The notes under the pieces: generated by a model
Seen by the model: only the letters and a program-made list of their open reading frames with translations
Told to the model about the DNA's origin: nothing
Database searches by the model: none
Shown here: one piece after another, positions 27,284 to 38,105 of the stretch
Numbering within the stretch: the stretch's first letter is position 1
Layout: each line of letters opens with the position of its first letter
NCBI GenBank assembly: GCA_034667465.1
Contig: JAXDJV010000021.1
Coordinates: 132,447 to 196,446 of the forward strand
DNA: 64,000 bases
Source of the DNA: JAOBAU01 sp034667465
GTDB lineage: Bacteria > Acidobacteriota > Thermoanaerobaculia > Gp7-AA8
Direction of reading: 5' to 3'
Translations under genes and position numbers: made by a program

Positions 27284-27441
27284 GGGGGAAGCCTCCAGTC
27301 GGGCGAGTGTGAGAGCCGCGAACGCGGAAGCCCGAATCGGGGCGGCATTCTAGGGGAAAGCCCTCGGAGCCGCAAGCGGCGGCACGCCCGAATCGGCCGC
27401 GGCATTCCAGGGGAAACTCCCCATACGAGCAAGCGGCGGCA
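27275..27441. repeat. Three degenerate copies of a ~56-bp repeat in the etfB-hfq gap
   Basis: The best copies are 27330-27385 and 27386-27441. Both start GCCCGAATCGG, contain GGCATTC(T/C)AGGGGAAA and end GCAAGCGGCGGCAC, with a one-base indel. A poorer third copy, with GGAATTCAAGGGGGAAG, covers the etfB ribosome site and TTG start. The gap between etfB and hfq (226 nt) is mostly this array. Confidence 0.7.
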
Positions 27442-27509
27442 CGACGTTCGCAGACACTTTCCGCCGAAAACAATCCCGGAACGAAGCAGCAGAAAAAAGG
27501 GGGTCGGCG

Positions 27510-27851
27510 ATGCCTTTCACCAATCGCACGCGCGAGATCGACAACGGCCGTGGCAACATCCGGAGAACCTTTCGCAGCACGGTCACCGATTTCAAGCGCG
27601 AGCGCTCGAACGGCAACAAGAACGTCCAGCGCCCGGCACCGCCCGAATCGACCAACGCCGAGAACTTCTATTACCTGAAGCAGATGAACGCGCGGACGCC
27701 GATGGTCATCATCATGACCGACGGCGAAGAGATCCGCGGCTGGATCGAGTGGTACGACAAGACCTGCCTGAAAGTGAACCGCGAGGGCGCGCCGAATCTG
27801 CTGATTCAGAAGCACTGCATCAAATACCTGTTCAAGCAGGACGAGCTGTAG
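27510..27851 (+). CDS. hfq: RNA chaperone Hfq with long N-terminal extension
   Basis: The Sm core occupies residues 50-113: an MVIIMTDGEEIRGWIEWYDKTCLKV Sm1 motif, then LIQKHCIKYLF as the Sm2 motif with the K-H pair. It should form a hexamer that pairs small RNAs with mRNAs. Usual Hfq proteins start a few residues before the Sm core; here about 45 basic, Asn/Arg-rich residues precede it (TREIDNGRGNIRRTFRS). The ATG follows a G-rich AAAAAAGGGGG site. pdxA begins 22 nt downstream. Confidence 0.88.
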   Translation: MPFTNRTREIDNGRGNIRRTFRSTVTDFKRERSNGNKNVQRPAPPESTNAENFYYLKQMNARTPMVIIMTDGEEIRGWIEWYDKTCLKVNREGAPNLLIQKHCIKYLFKQDEL

Positions 27852-27873
27852 CGGCGCGCTTACAATCGCGGCC

Positions 27874-28788
27874 GTGCAACCGCTGGCCATCACCCTCGGC
27901 GATCCGGCCGGTATCGGCGCCGAGGTCGTGTTCCGTGCACTGAGTGAGCTCAAGGTTCCGGCGATCGTTTTCGGCAGCCGCGCGCTTGCACAACCTCCCG
28001 ACGAAATCACGTTCTTCGACATCGGCGGCAGCGGCCCGCTGCGCTACGGGGTCATCGATGCCGAATACGGCCGCGTCGCGCTGACCTCCATCGATGCCGC
28101 GCTCGACGCGATCGCGCGCGGCGACTGTTCCGCGCTCGTCACGGCGCCGATTCACAAACAGGCCATCGCACTCGCCGGCTCGACGTTCCCCGGCCACACC
28201 GAGCTGCTCGCCGCACGCGCGGGACTGACGCGCTACGGTTACGACTACGCGATGTATTTCGATTCGCCGGCGATTCGCACCGTGCTGCATTCGGTACACG
28301 TCTCGCTGCGCGAAGCGATCGCGCTCGTCGATGCGTCGTCGATCGCAGCGCTTGCACGGCTCACGTCGCGCGAGCTCGAACGACTGCTCGGCAAGCGTCC
28401 GCGCATCGCCGTCGCCGGAATCAATCCGCACGCCGGTGAAGGCGGACGCTTCGGCGACGAAGAGCAGACGATCGCGCGCGGCGTCGAGGAAGCGCGCGCG
28501 GACGGCATCGAGATCAGCGGCCCGCATCCGCCTGACACGATCTTTCTCGCCGCCAGTCGTGGACAATATGACGTGGTGATGGCGATGTATCACGATCAGG
28601 GACTCATCCCGGTGAAGACGATGGCGTTCGAACAGTCGGTGAACGTCACGCTCGGTCTGCCGTATCTGCGCGTCTCCGTCGATCACGGCACGGCGTTCGA
28701 CATCGCCGGCAAAGGGATCGCAGACGCGGCGCCGATGCGCTACGCAATCGAGTGGGCGGCGCGGCACGCGGAGCGCTACACGCGATGA
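27874..28788 (+). CDS. pdxA: 4-hydroxythreonine-4-phosphate dehydrogenase
   Basis: The 304-residue PdxA has N-terminal LAITLGDPAGIGAEV and metal-ligand histidines in FPGHTELLA, NPHAGEGGRFG and MYHDQGLIPVK. It oxidises 4-phosphohydroxy-L-threonine in DXP-dependent vitamin B6 synthesis. The start is GTG at 27874, placing the family N-terminus correctly. It is coupled by ATGA to a small membrane protein gene downstream and lies 22 nt after hfq. Confidence 0.95.
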   Translation: MQPLAITLGDPAGIGAEVVFRALSELKVPAIVFGSRALAQPPDEITFFDIGGSGPLRYGVIDAEYGRVALTSIDAALDAIARGDCSALVTAPIHKQAIALAGSTFPGHTELLAARAGLTRYGYDYAMYFDSPAIRTVLHSVHVSLREAIALVDASSIAALARLTSRELERLLGKRPRIAVAGINPHAGEGGRFGDEEQTIARGVEEARADGIEISGPHPPDTIFLAASRGQYDVVMAMYHDQGLIPVKTMAFEQSVNVTLGLPYLRVSVDHGTAFDIAGKGIADAAPMRYAIEWAARHAERYTR

Positions 28789-28937
28789 ATCGCTGGGCCG
28801 TTCGCATTCTTGGACTGCTCCTGCTGCTCGCGTTCGGGCTCATGTTTCTCCATCTCGAACGGCAGCTGGTGAAGCTCCGGCAGCTGCACGAATCCGCGCC
28901 GGCGACGACCACCGCGACTTCGTCCACAACGACGTGA
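28785..28937 (+). CDS. Small single-pass membrane protein
   Basis: The 50-residue protein has one N-terminal transmembrane helix (about residues 5-23, Leu-rich), a short charged stretch and a Thr/Ser/Ala tail. The ATG overlaps the pdxA stop and the stop overlaps the EamA start (GTGA), so it sits in a coupled pdxA-small-EamA unit. That supports real translation. No family is recognised. Confidence 0.6.
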   Translation: MNRWAVRILGLLLLLAFGLMFLHLERQLVKLRQLHESAPATTTATSSTTT

Positions 28938-29800
28938 CGAAGCGTCCGCTCGCGATCGCCGCGCTGCTTCTCGTCGCCACCGCATGGGGGATGAGCTTCA
29001 CGCTCGTGAAGAACGTCCTCACCAGGATCGCGCCGGAGCCGTTCATCATGTGGCGCTTCCTGCTCGCCGGCGTCGCGCTGCTGTTGCTCGCGGCGTGGCG
29101 GCGCGAACTGCGTCGCGCCATTCTTTTTCCGGGACTCGCGCTCGGCGCGCTGGTGTTCGCCGGCTACTGGTCGCAGACGCGCGCGCTGATACACATCTCA
29201 CCGTCGCGATCGGCGTTCCTCACCGGGCTGTACGTCGTGATGGTGCCGTTCGCCGATCGACTGCTGCACGGCGTACGCGTGTCGCGGCGCGCGTGGATCG
29301 GCTCCGTGCTCGCGACCGTCGGTACGATGATGCTGATCGGCGGCGGCATCGACATACGTCCGCAACCCGGCGATCTGCTCACCGTTTTCTGCGCCGTCTG
29401 TTTCGCGCTGCACGTCGTCCTCTCCGCGAAGTACAGCGTCGCCGCGCCGGCCACCGCGCTCGCGGCCGTGCAGGTTTTCGTCGTCGGAGTCGCTGCGATC
29501 ATCCCGGCGATGTTCGCGCCGCGGCCGCAACCATCGGTGCCGATCGTAGCCGTCATCGTCTTCACGGCGCTCGTCACGACAGCGCTGGCGTTTGTTTTCA
29601 TGATGTGGGGTCAGGCGCGCGTGAGCGCGACGGAAGCCGTCGTGCTGCTCGCATTCGAACCGGTCGCCGCCTCGATCACCTCAATCGTCTGGGATCACGA
29701 AGCGATCACGCTCCCGTTCCTCGGCGGCGCCGCGCTGATTCTCACCGCGATGGTGCTGTCGCAATTGCCGGAGCGGCCATCTCGTCCGCAACCGCAATGA
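28934..29800 (+). CDS. EamA/DMT-family transporter
   Basis: The 288-residue protein has ten predicted membrane segments in two EamA halves. The first half has ATAWGMSFTLVKNVL and the SRSAFLTGLYVVMVPF motif; the second has FAVCFALHVVLSAKYS and WGQARVSATEAVVLLAFEPV. Such proteins export metabolites or amino acids; the substrate is unknown. The start is GTG at 28934, coupled to the upstream stop. Its last 59 bp overlap the convergent acyltransferase gene. Confidence 0.88.
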   Translation: MTKRPLAIAALLLVATAWGMSFTLVKNVLTRIAPEPFIMWRFLLAGVALLLLAAWRRELRRAILFPGLALGALVFAGYWSQTRALIHISPSRSAFLTGLYVVMVPFADRLLHGVRVSRRAWIGSVLATVGTMMLIGGGIDIRPQPGDLLTVFCAVCFALHVVLSAKYSVAAPATALAAVQVFVVGVAAIIPAMFAPRPQPSVPIVAVIVFTALVTTALAFVFMMWGQARVSATEAVVLLAFEPVAASITSIVWDHEAITLPFLGGAALILTAMVLSQLPERPSRPQPQ

Positions 29801-30998
29801 TGTCGGCGCGCAACGCACGCTGGCGCGCGGCGACGTCGCGACGCATCGTGGCGCGCACGCGGCCGATGATGTCGTCGAGCAGCTCGAACACGCGCAGCGC
29901 GATGTAGCCGAGCAGCGGAAGGATGATCAGCGTCAACAGCCCGGCGACCACTCCCGCACGCGTCGCCACGAGCGTCGCGATCGCGAGCCACATCAGCGGA
30001 TAGAACACGAGCGCGCCGATACATTTGATCGTGGCGATGACTTCGTCTTCGCCGCGCGAGAAACGGTTCGCAAGCACGCCGATGAGGCGATACGTCGGCC
30101 ATTGAATGATCGCGCCGACGAGCGCGATCGGGAGAAGGATGAGCAGCCAGAGCGAGCTCAGTCGATGCTGCTGCGCTTCGACGACTTCCGCATCGATCTG
30201 CGCAACTTCCGCGGCGAGCCGCTCGAGCCGCAACGGATCGCGCTCGCGCAGATAGGAGTAGCCGGCGACGAATCGCCGGCGCAGCTCGAACTCGTCAGCG
30301 AGCGTCGTCGCGCCGCCGGTGAACACTTTCTCGGCGCGCGCGATCAGCTCGAGCGCGGCGTTCGTGTCGGCCTGCAGCGTGACGTCGTTCAGTGCGCGCT
30401 CGATCTCATCCGTCAGCTGCTCGACCGCAATCGGATCGGGCTCGCCATTCGATGCTCGCGCAGCAAGCGCCGTCGCTTCAACATCGATCGGCGCACCGAA
30501 GTACATCAGCGCCGAGCTGCGGAATGTCTGCTTGGCCGTGTAGTAAATCCCGGTCGGCACGATCTTCAGCGGACAGCCGCAACCAAGCGCGATGCGCGCC
30601 GCGCCCGTCTTCAGCTCGCGCAGTTTCGAATCGCTGTGCGTCGTCCCTTCGGGAAAGATCGCGATGCTGCCGGACTTCACGACGATCGCACGCGCGCGCG
30701 AAAACGTCTCCTCGTTCGAGCCGGCGACGTTGTCCTGCTTTCGGTAAACCGGAATCGTTTCGAGTTGCCGCACCAGCCAGCCGATCAGCGGATAGCGGAA
30801 CAGCGGCGCCTTCGCGAGAAACGACACCGGTCGCGGCGCGTAGCAAAGAAGGAAGAGCGGATCGACGAGACCGTTCGGATGATTGACGGCGAAGATCACG
30901 CCGCCGCTGACCGGAATGTTCTCCTGTCCCGCGATCTCGATGCGCCGGAAAAAGACGCGCAGCACGATCGCGCAGAGCGCGGTGACGAGCCGTCTCAT
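29742..30998 (-). CDS. PlsC-like lysophospholipid acyltransferase with C-terminal membrane domain
   Basis: The 418-residue protein shows all acyltransferase blocks: NHPNGLVDP (H-x4-D), PVYRK, FPEGTTHSDS and IVPTGIYY. A helical region and two or three transmembrane segments follow near residues 290-375. PlsC-type enzymes acylate lysophosphatidate or related lipids at the inner membrane. The ATG at 30998 overlaps the MFS stop (ATGA), giving an MFS-acyltransferase operon like known lysophospholipid flippase/acyltransferase pairs. The 3' end overlaps the EamA gene by 59 bp. Confidence 0.87.
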   Translation of the reverse strand: MRRLVTALCAIVLRVFFRRIEIAGQENIPVSGGVIFAVNHPNGLVDPLFLLCYAPRPVSFLAKAPLFRYPLIGWLVRQLETIPVYRKQDNVAGSNEETFSRARAIVVKSGSIAIFPEGTTHSDSKLRELKTGAARIALGCGCPLKIVPTGIYYTAKQTFRSSALMYFGAPIDVEATALAARASNGEPDPIAVEQLTDEIERALNDVTLQADTNAALELIARAEKVFTGGATTLADEFELRRRFVAGYSYLRERDPLRLERLAAEVAQIDAEVVEAQQHRLSSLWLLILLPIALVGAIIQWPTYRLIGVLANRFSRGEDEVIATIKCIGALVFYPLMWLAIATLVATRAGVVAGLLTLIILPLLGYIALRVFELLDDIIGRVRATMRRDVAARQRALRADIIAVADEMAAPAIATAPSR

Positions 30999-32245
30999 GT
31001 CGTCGCGATCGGTTCGCCGCGTCCGCCGTGCCACGCGGCGAACGTCCAGATGATGCCGCCGACGGCGATCGCGATCGGCACCATCAGCAATGCGTGCGCG
31101 AGATCGGAGCGATCGGAAACGAATCCGATCAGCGGCGCCGACGGCACGTCACCGAGGAGGTGCATGATGAAGACGGACAGCCCGAAGGCGGTTGCGCGCT
31201 CCGTCGGACTGACGGCATTCGAGATCGCTGAGTTGACCGGTCCGGTCGATGCGAACAGCAGCAACTCGCCAACGACCATCGCCGGAATGAACACGCTGCG
31301 GTCGGGACTCGTCAGCGCGACATACGTCGCCGGCACCGCGAGGATCGTCGTGATGCCGGAGACCCACAGATACGAGCGCGGCGTGAATTTCAGGAAGTAG
31401 TCGCCGATCCGGCCGCCGATGAATGTCCCGACGAAACCGGTGGCGACGGCGATCTCACCAAACGTGATCGTGGCGTCTTCGCCGCTCATGTGCCGCACGC
31501 GAATGAGAAACGCCGGCATCCACGCGACGAGTGCGCCGAGTCCGAACGTGTACGCGGCGTAGCCGAGGACCGTCAGAAGGTACGGGCTGTTTTTGAAGAG
31601 ATGCCGGTACGCGACGTGCCACGGTTCGCCGGCCGGCTTCGGCGCGACCGGCGGATCGTGCTGGCCGCGCGGCGGATCGAAGACGGTCAGGGCGAGCAAC
31701 GCGAGCAGGAGTCCCGGCGCGCCGGCGATCATGAACGCCGCGCGCCAGCCGAACGCTTTGTCGACGAGACCGCCAAGGATGAAACCGGCGGCGGAACCGA
31801 TCGGAATCGCGGCGAAGAAAAAGGCGAAGACACGGCCGCGGCGTTCGAACGGGAAATGATCGGAGAGCAGCGGTGGTGCGATCGAGCCGTATGCCGCTTC
31901 GCCGACACCGACGAATGCGCGCGCGATGAGCAGCGTGACGAAGCCGCGCGCGAATCCGCCGGCCGCCGTGGCGATACTCCAGATGGCGACGCCGAACGCA
32001 ATCAGTCGCGGCCGCGAGCGCCGATCGCCTAACGAACCGAAGATCGGCGACGTCAACATGTAGACGATCATGAACGCGCTGGTGGCGAAGCCGAGCTGCG
32101 TGTCGGTCAGTCCGAGACCGATGTGAAGCGATTCGAGAATCGCACCGAGCACCGAGCGATCGAGATAGTTGAAAAGATTGACGAAGGTGAGAACCGTCAG
32201 CGCATACCAGGCCGTGCGACCTTCGCGCCGTTCGTCTGCTGACAT
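30995..32245 (-). CDS. MFS transporter, Spinster-like
   Basis: The 416-residue protein has twelve membrane segments. The N-terminus has TFVNLFNYLDRSVLGAIL, the RDRS-type signature of Spinster/Spns relatives, and FGSLGDRRSRPRLI is MFS motif A. The ATG at 32245 is preferred over a longer in-frame start, since the extra residues lack family features. Coupling to a PlsC-like acyltransferase raises a lysophospholipid transport role (inference); sugar or drug transport is the alternative. Confidence 0.87.
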   Translation of the reverse strand: MSADERREGRTAWYALTVLTFVNLFNYLDRSVLGAILESLHIGLGLTDTQLGFATSAFMIVYMLTSPIFGSLGDRRSRPRLIAFGVAIWSIATAAGGFARGFVTLLIARAFVGVGEAAYGSIAPPLLSDHFPFERRGRVFAFFFAAIPIGSAAGFILGGLVDKAFGWRAAFMIAGAPGLLLALLALTVFDPPRGQHDPPVAPKPAGEPWHVAYRHLFKNSPYLLTVLGYAAYTFGLGALVAWMPAFLIRVRHMSGEDATITFGEIAVATGFVGTFIGGRIGDYFLKFTPRSYLWVSGITTILAVPATYVALTSPDRSVFIPAMVVGELLLFASTGPVNSAISNAVSPTERATAFGLSVFIMHLLGDVPSAPLIGFVSDRSDLAHALLMVPIAIAVGGIIWTFAAWHGGRGEPIATT

Positions 32246-32314
32246 CCGCTGAGTGTAACAACGTGCGAAACAACCGGCGCCGCGGATCGTAAACCGAGTG
32301 TTCGAGTCGCTATC

Positions 32315-34789
32315 ATGTCCTCCTCCATGAAACGTCATGCCCCCTGGATCGCGTGCATCGCCGGGATCGCCGCGCTCAGCTTCGCCATTCCGCGCCTCAA
32401 TACCTCGCAGCCGCAGGAGATCCGCCTCACGCGCGAGGAAGCGAAAGCGATTGCCGATCGCGAAGCGGTGAAGTGGGACATTCCAGTCGACAAAGCATGG
32501 GCCGTCGAGTCGTGGCTCTCATCGACACCGCTCGACAAAGAGCTGGACGCGAATCCGGAGCTCCGCCGCGCCGCAATGAAGGATCCGGTCATCGGTCCGC
32601 GGCTCGGGGGATATCGCGTTCAGTATTACCGTCGCGGTCTCGAAAAATTTGTTCCTTACGGCTTCGTCTACGTTAGTGCATCCGACGGCGGGATCATCGC
32701 CGCGCGGCGCCGCGCGCGAAATGAGACGCCGGGCGCACAGCTGAGCGAAGCGCAGCTGCGTCCGCGCGCGGATGCGTTCGTCGCATCGCGTCACTTCGCC
32801 GGCGCGCCCAATCCGCAGTTCGAGTCGTCGCGGCCGATGGTGCAGCGCGGACGCACCGACTGGCTCTTTCGCTATCGCGTTCCGAGCAGTTTCCCGACTG
32901 GAAAGGTCGTCCCGTATCTGCACGTCAGCTTCATCGGTGACAAGCTCGCCGGCTACGAACTGATCGAAGAGTACGCGGACGGCAGCGCATTCCGCAGCGA
33001 CGCCGGCGGCGAAGTCGCCGGCACGCTCGCGCAGTTCGTATTGATGTACGGGCTGATGCTCGTGCTGCTGGTGATGTTCCTTCGGAAATATCACGCGGGC
33101 GAGGTCGGCATCGGCAGCGCGTCGGGACTCTTCCTCCTCGTCTTTCTGACGATGATCGGGATGGAGATCTTCATTTGCAGGGCGAGCACCGAGGGAGCGG
33201 GACTGAGTACCGCGATCGATGCCGAGGCGACGGCGTGGGCGTTCAGCGGATTCAAAACGCTCTTCTTCTCGCTGCCGATCTCGCTGCTGGTGTTTCTCGC
33301 CTGGGCCGTCGGCGAGAGCTACGCGCGCGAGCGATGGGGCGAGCGCATCGGTTCCTTCGAAGCGCTCATTCGCCGCGACGCGTTGAACGCCACCGTCGGA
33401 CGCTCCACGCTCATCGGACTCCTCGCCGCGCCGGCCGTTGCAGGCGGTGCACTGCTGCTCGCCGCGATCGCGGTCGTGCTGCGTCTCGCGCATCCGCAAC
33501 TGGGCTCGGGCACGCAGCTCATCGTCGGCCTCGGCGGCCCGGCATCGGCACTGCTCGCGGCACTCTTCGAAGCGATCGTCTACACGATTACGGCCGTCCT
33601 CTTCTTCCTCGCATTCAGCAGCCGGCGCCGCGCGCTGCCGGTCGGAATCATCGCAGCGATTCTTTACGCGGCGCTTAGCGGCGCGCTCGAAGTCCCGATC
33701 GCGCCGTATCTCCCGCGCGTCGCCTTCGGCATCGGCGGCATCGCGGTCGTCATCGCAATCTTTCTCGCATACGACCTCCTCGCAGCGACCGTGTCGATGT
33801 TCTTCGGCTCGCTGCTGATCAGCGTGCTTCCGCTGCTTTCCGTCTCACGCGGCGACGAAGCGCGTCAGCTGTTCATGACGATCGCCATTCCGCTTGCGGT
33901 CAGCGCGCTCTTCGCCGTCGCCGCTCTGATGACGCGACGTGAAGTCGTCTACTCCTACGCCGACCTCGCGCCGCACGTGCGTCGCATCGTCGAGCGTGAG
34001 CGCGTGAAGGCGGAGATCGACGCCGCGAATCGCATTCAGGCCGCGCTGCTGCCGTGTGAAGCGCCGATCGTTCATGGCGCGACGGTCTCATCGCATTACC
34101 GCGCCGCGACGGAGATCGGCGGCGACTACTTCGACTTCCTCCCGCAGCCGTCGGGCGAGATCGGCATCGCGTTCGGCGACGTCTCCGGCCACGGACTGAC
34201 CAGCGGCATCGTCATGGCGATGGCGAAGTCCGCGCTCCTCGTGCAGGTCGATTACGACCCGTCGCCGCGCGCGGTGCTCAACGTGCTGAACGAGATCGTC
34301 ATCCGCACCGCGCCGAAGCGGATCCTCATGACGTTCTTTTTCGGCCTGCTGGATCCGCGCACGCAGATCCTTCGCTTCGCATCGGCCGGACATCACGATC
34401 CGTATGTCTATCGCGCCGCGACGCAAAAACTCGAGTCGCTTTCATCGTGGGGATTCCCGCTGGGTGTGCGGCGACGCGATCCGTTCCGCGAGCATTCCGT
34501 CTCATTCGAGCCGGGCGATCGCCTCATTCTCTACAGCGACGGATTGATCGAAGCGGTGGACGACGACGGCAATCCGTTCGGCTTCGATCGCTTCGAGAAA
34601 ACGCTGCTCGACCACGGCACCGCCGGGGCCGACGACATCAAGAAAGCGCTGCTCAACAGCGTGAAGAAATTCACGCGCAACCGGCCGCCGGAAGATGATC
34701 AGACGCTGGTGGTCGTGTCGTTTGATGATGCGGCGGCCGCGTCAGTGCAGCCGCCGATCGTCGCCGCGTACAGCGAGCACGTGAACTAG
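32315..34789 (+). CDS. Multi-pass membrane PP2C-type (SpoIIE/RsbU) phosphatase
   Basis: This 824-residue protein has an N-terminal TM, a periplasmic region (about 30-225), then about seven more TM segments to residue 545. A short coiled linker (ERERVKAEIDAANRIQAALLP) leads to a SpoIIE/PP2C phosphatase with GGDYFDFLP, FGDVSGHGLTSG, SAGHHDPYVY, LYSDGLIEAVDDDG and DDQTLVVV, which hold the metal-binding aspartates. It should dephosphorylate an anti-anti-sigma factor in a partner-switching pathway; no partner is nearby. It diverges from the MFS gene and overlaps the PPC gene by 4 bp. Confidence 0.88.
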   Translation: MSSSMKRHAPWIACIAGIAALSFAIPRLNTSQPQEIRLTREEAKAIADREAVKWDIPVDKAWAVESWLSSTPLDKELDANPELRRAAMKDPVIGPRLGGYRVQYYRRGLEKFVPYGFVYVSASDGGIIAARRRARNETPGAQLSEAQLRPRADAFVASRHFAGAPNPQFESSRPMVQRGRTDWLFRYRVPSSFPTGKVVPYLHVSFIGDKLAGYELIEEYADGSAFRSDAGGEVAGTLAQFVLMYGLMLVLLVMFLRKYHAGEVGIGSASGLFLLVFLTMIGMEIFICRASTEGAGLSTAIDAEATAWAFSGFKTLFFSLPISLLVFLAWAVGESYARERWGERIGSFEALIRRDALNATVGRSTLIGLLAAPAVAGGALLLAAIAVVLRLAHPQLGSGTQLIVGLGGPASALLAALFEAIVYTITAVLFFLAFSSRRRALPVGIIAAILYAALSGALEVPIAPYLPRVAFGIGGIAVVIAIFLAYDLLAATVSMFFGSLLISVLPLLSVSRGDEARQLFMTIAIPLAVSALFAVAALMTRREVVYSYADLAPHVRRIVERERVKAEIDAANRIQAALLPCEAPIVHGATVSSHYRAATEIGGDYFDFLPQPSGEIGIAFGDVSGHGLTSGIVMAMAKSALLVQVDYDPSPRAVLNVLNEIVIRTAPKRILMTFFFGLLDPRTQILRFASAGHHDPYVYRAATQKLESLSSWGFPLGVRRRDPFREHSVSFEPGDRLILYSDGLIEAVDDDGNPFGFDRFEKTLLDHGTAGADDIKKALLNSVKKFTRNRPPEDDQTLVVVSFDDAAAASVQPPIVAAYSEHVN

Positions 34790-36036
34790 CCAGGCGAACG
34801 AACCGAGATTCCGTACGGTCCGGTGCGTGATGGACTGAAATGCCGCACTCGAACAAAATACTGGCCGACTGCCAGGTTTTGAGAGAGCAGCGACAGGTTG
34901 CCGGGCCCGCTGTCGTCGTCTTCCGCAATGAGGCGCGTTTCGCTGTTCGGACCGAACAGGCTCACGAATGTGTCGGTGGTTCCGGAAGTTTCAATGACAT
35001 GCACTCCGGCACTCGCCACTCGGAACGAGTAACGGTCACGCTCACCACCTGTGCTGATGGTGCCTTGCAGCGGCGGCCCGTTGACGACCAGTTCGTCCGG
35101 CGGTTTCTCGGCCGGCCCTTCGGCTCCGTGTACGGCATTGGAGTAGACGAATTGAACCGGCGTCGGGCGCGGGCCGGGCAGCGTGAGCACCTCCCTGAAC
35201 ACCCGGTCGAGAGAGTTGGCCGAAATGGGCTGATCGCCGATCTCCTCCCCTCCATTTGAGTTGAACCCGATGAAGCGGCGATCGTTCTGCCGGATTGCAT
35301 CGTTCACGTCCGGATCGGTCTGCGATTCCATCAACTCGTGGTAGAGCGTGCAGACCACGTTCTTCCAGGGAGTGCTGAAGAACGGAATGCCGTTCCGGCG
35401 GCCGGCACGAACAGCGGAGTAGACATTGGCCGAGTAGTAGAGCGTGCGGTTCTGCCCGCCACGCGAGAAATGCACCGATCCGTGGTAGCCGCCCAAACCG
35501 GCCAGGGAGGTCGAGCCACTCAGTTTCAGGACTGTATCCGGAGGGAGCACCAGGTTGAAGACCGTTCGATCAATATCCGTGGCGAGGATGAGGTTGCGAT
35601 CGAAAAGGTCTATGACTTTGTTCTGTACGTCCGGCTCGTCCATTTCGTTCGGCCTGTTCTCGTCCAGAATGACCGACGGCGCGACGTCGTATGTAAGGTT
35701 CTGACCGACGAAGTACTGCTGAATCACCGTTTTGAGTTGCTCATCGCGCACGAGACGCGTAATCGCGTCGTCAATGGATTCCACATCCCCGGCCGCGAAG
35801 TCACTCGCGCGTCCCAGGTAGATGTTCTGAAATGCCATTTTCGGGAGGACTTTGCCACCGCGAAAAATGAGATCGTCGTGCGGCGACGCGCTGACGCCGG
35901 GTGCCAGCGCCTCGCGTTCGGTCCCGTCGTCGTTGCGCCGCCTCGCCGTCCGGTAGTGACGGTATTCCGCTTCTGACCCCGGCGCGACCTGGATGCGCAT
36001 CGGATACGGAAAATCTCGATCATCGAATTCCGCCAT
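34786..36036 (-). CDS. PPC-domain protein with HELMES metallopeptidase-like motif
   Basis: The 416-residue protein has a C-terminal pre-peptidase C-terminal domain (about 325-416: GTISTGGERDRYSFRVASAG, GQYFVRVRHFSPSRTGPYGISV). Its middle holds LYHELMESQTDP and, 30 residues on, a GEEIGD segment. This pattern recalls the HELAEAVTDP/EIGD motif of EXORDIUM-like bacterial proteins and may bind zinc. No signal peptide is visible from the ATG at 36036, which has a perfect GAGGAGG ribosome site. Its GC content looks lower than its neighbours', suggesting transfer. Confidence 0.62.
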   Translation of the reverse strand: MAEFDDRDFPYPMRIQVAPGSEAEYRHYRTARRRNDDGTEREALAPGVSASPHDDLIFRGGKVLPKMAFQNIYLGRASDFAAGDVESIDDAITRLVRDEQLKTVIQQYFVGQNLTYDVAPSVILDENRPNEMDEPDVQNKVIDLFDRNLILATDIDRTVFNLVLPPDTVLKLSGSTSLAGLGGYHGSVHFSRGGQNRTLYYSANVYSAVRAGRRNGIPFFSTPWKNVVCTLYHELMESQTDPDVNDAIRQNDRRFIGFNSNGGEEIGDQPISANSLDRVFREVLTLPGPRPTPVQFVYSNAVHGAEGPAEKPPDELVVNGPPLQGTISTGGERDRYSFRVASAGVHVIETSGTTDTFVSLFGPNSETRLIAEDDDSGPGNLSLLSQNLAVGQYFVRVRHFSPSRTGPYGISVRSPG

Positions 36037-36157
36037 GCATTCCTCCTCACGAACGGCCGCCGGCAGCTTCCCGATCGCGTTCTCGCTTACATAAGGAGAG
36101 ACGGCAGCGGGGAAAACCCTACCCCCGAGACCTCGTGCCGCTATACTCCCCCGCCTT

Positions 36158-37837
<1,680 letters not shown>

Positions 37838-37882
37838 CGGCGCCGATTCGGCGGGCCGCACCACCACGACAGAATTTTGGAT

Positions 37883-37900
37883 CGGGCGCTCCGGCGCCCG
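37883..37900 (+). terminator. Hairpin after ettA
   Basis: A 7-bp GC-only stem (37883-37889 with 37894-37900) closes a TCCG loop and is followed by TCCTTTCG. The rest of the 268-nt gap before the TonB receptor shows no ORF; it holds an untranslated leader ending in a GGAGAGGAG ribosome site. Confidence 0.55.
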
Positions 37901-38105
37901 TCCTTTCGTGCGTCTTAACGATCCTTCCCCTCAACACTTTAGGCATTTCGACCGAAGCGGCGCCGCGGATGCAGTTCAGTCCGACAAAACTCTGCTGTCC
38001 GGACGATGTTCGTTTAAGATGGCGCATTCGTCCAAAAGTGTGTTGGTCCCATCGTGTCGCAGCGATGATTCTTGCCCAGTTGTACCCATAAGGAGAGGAG
38101 GATCC

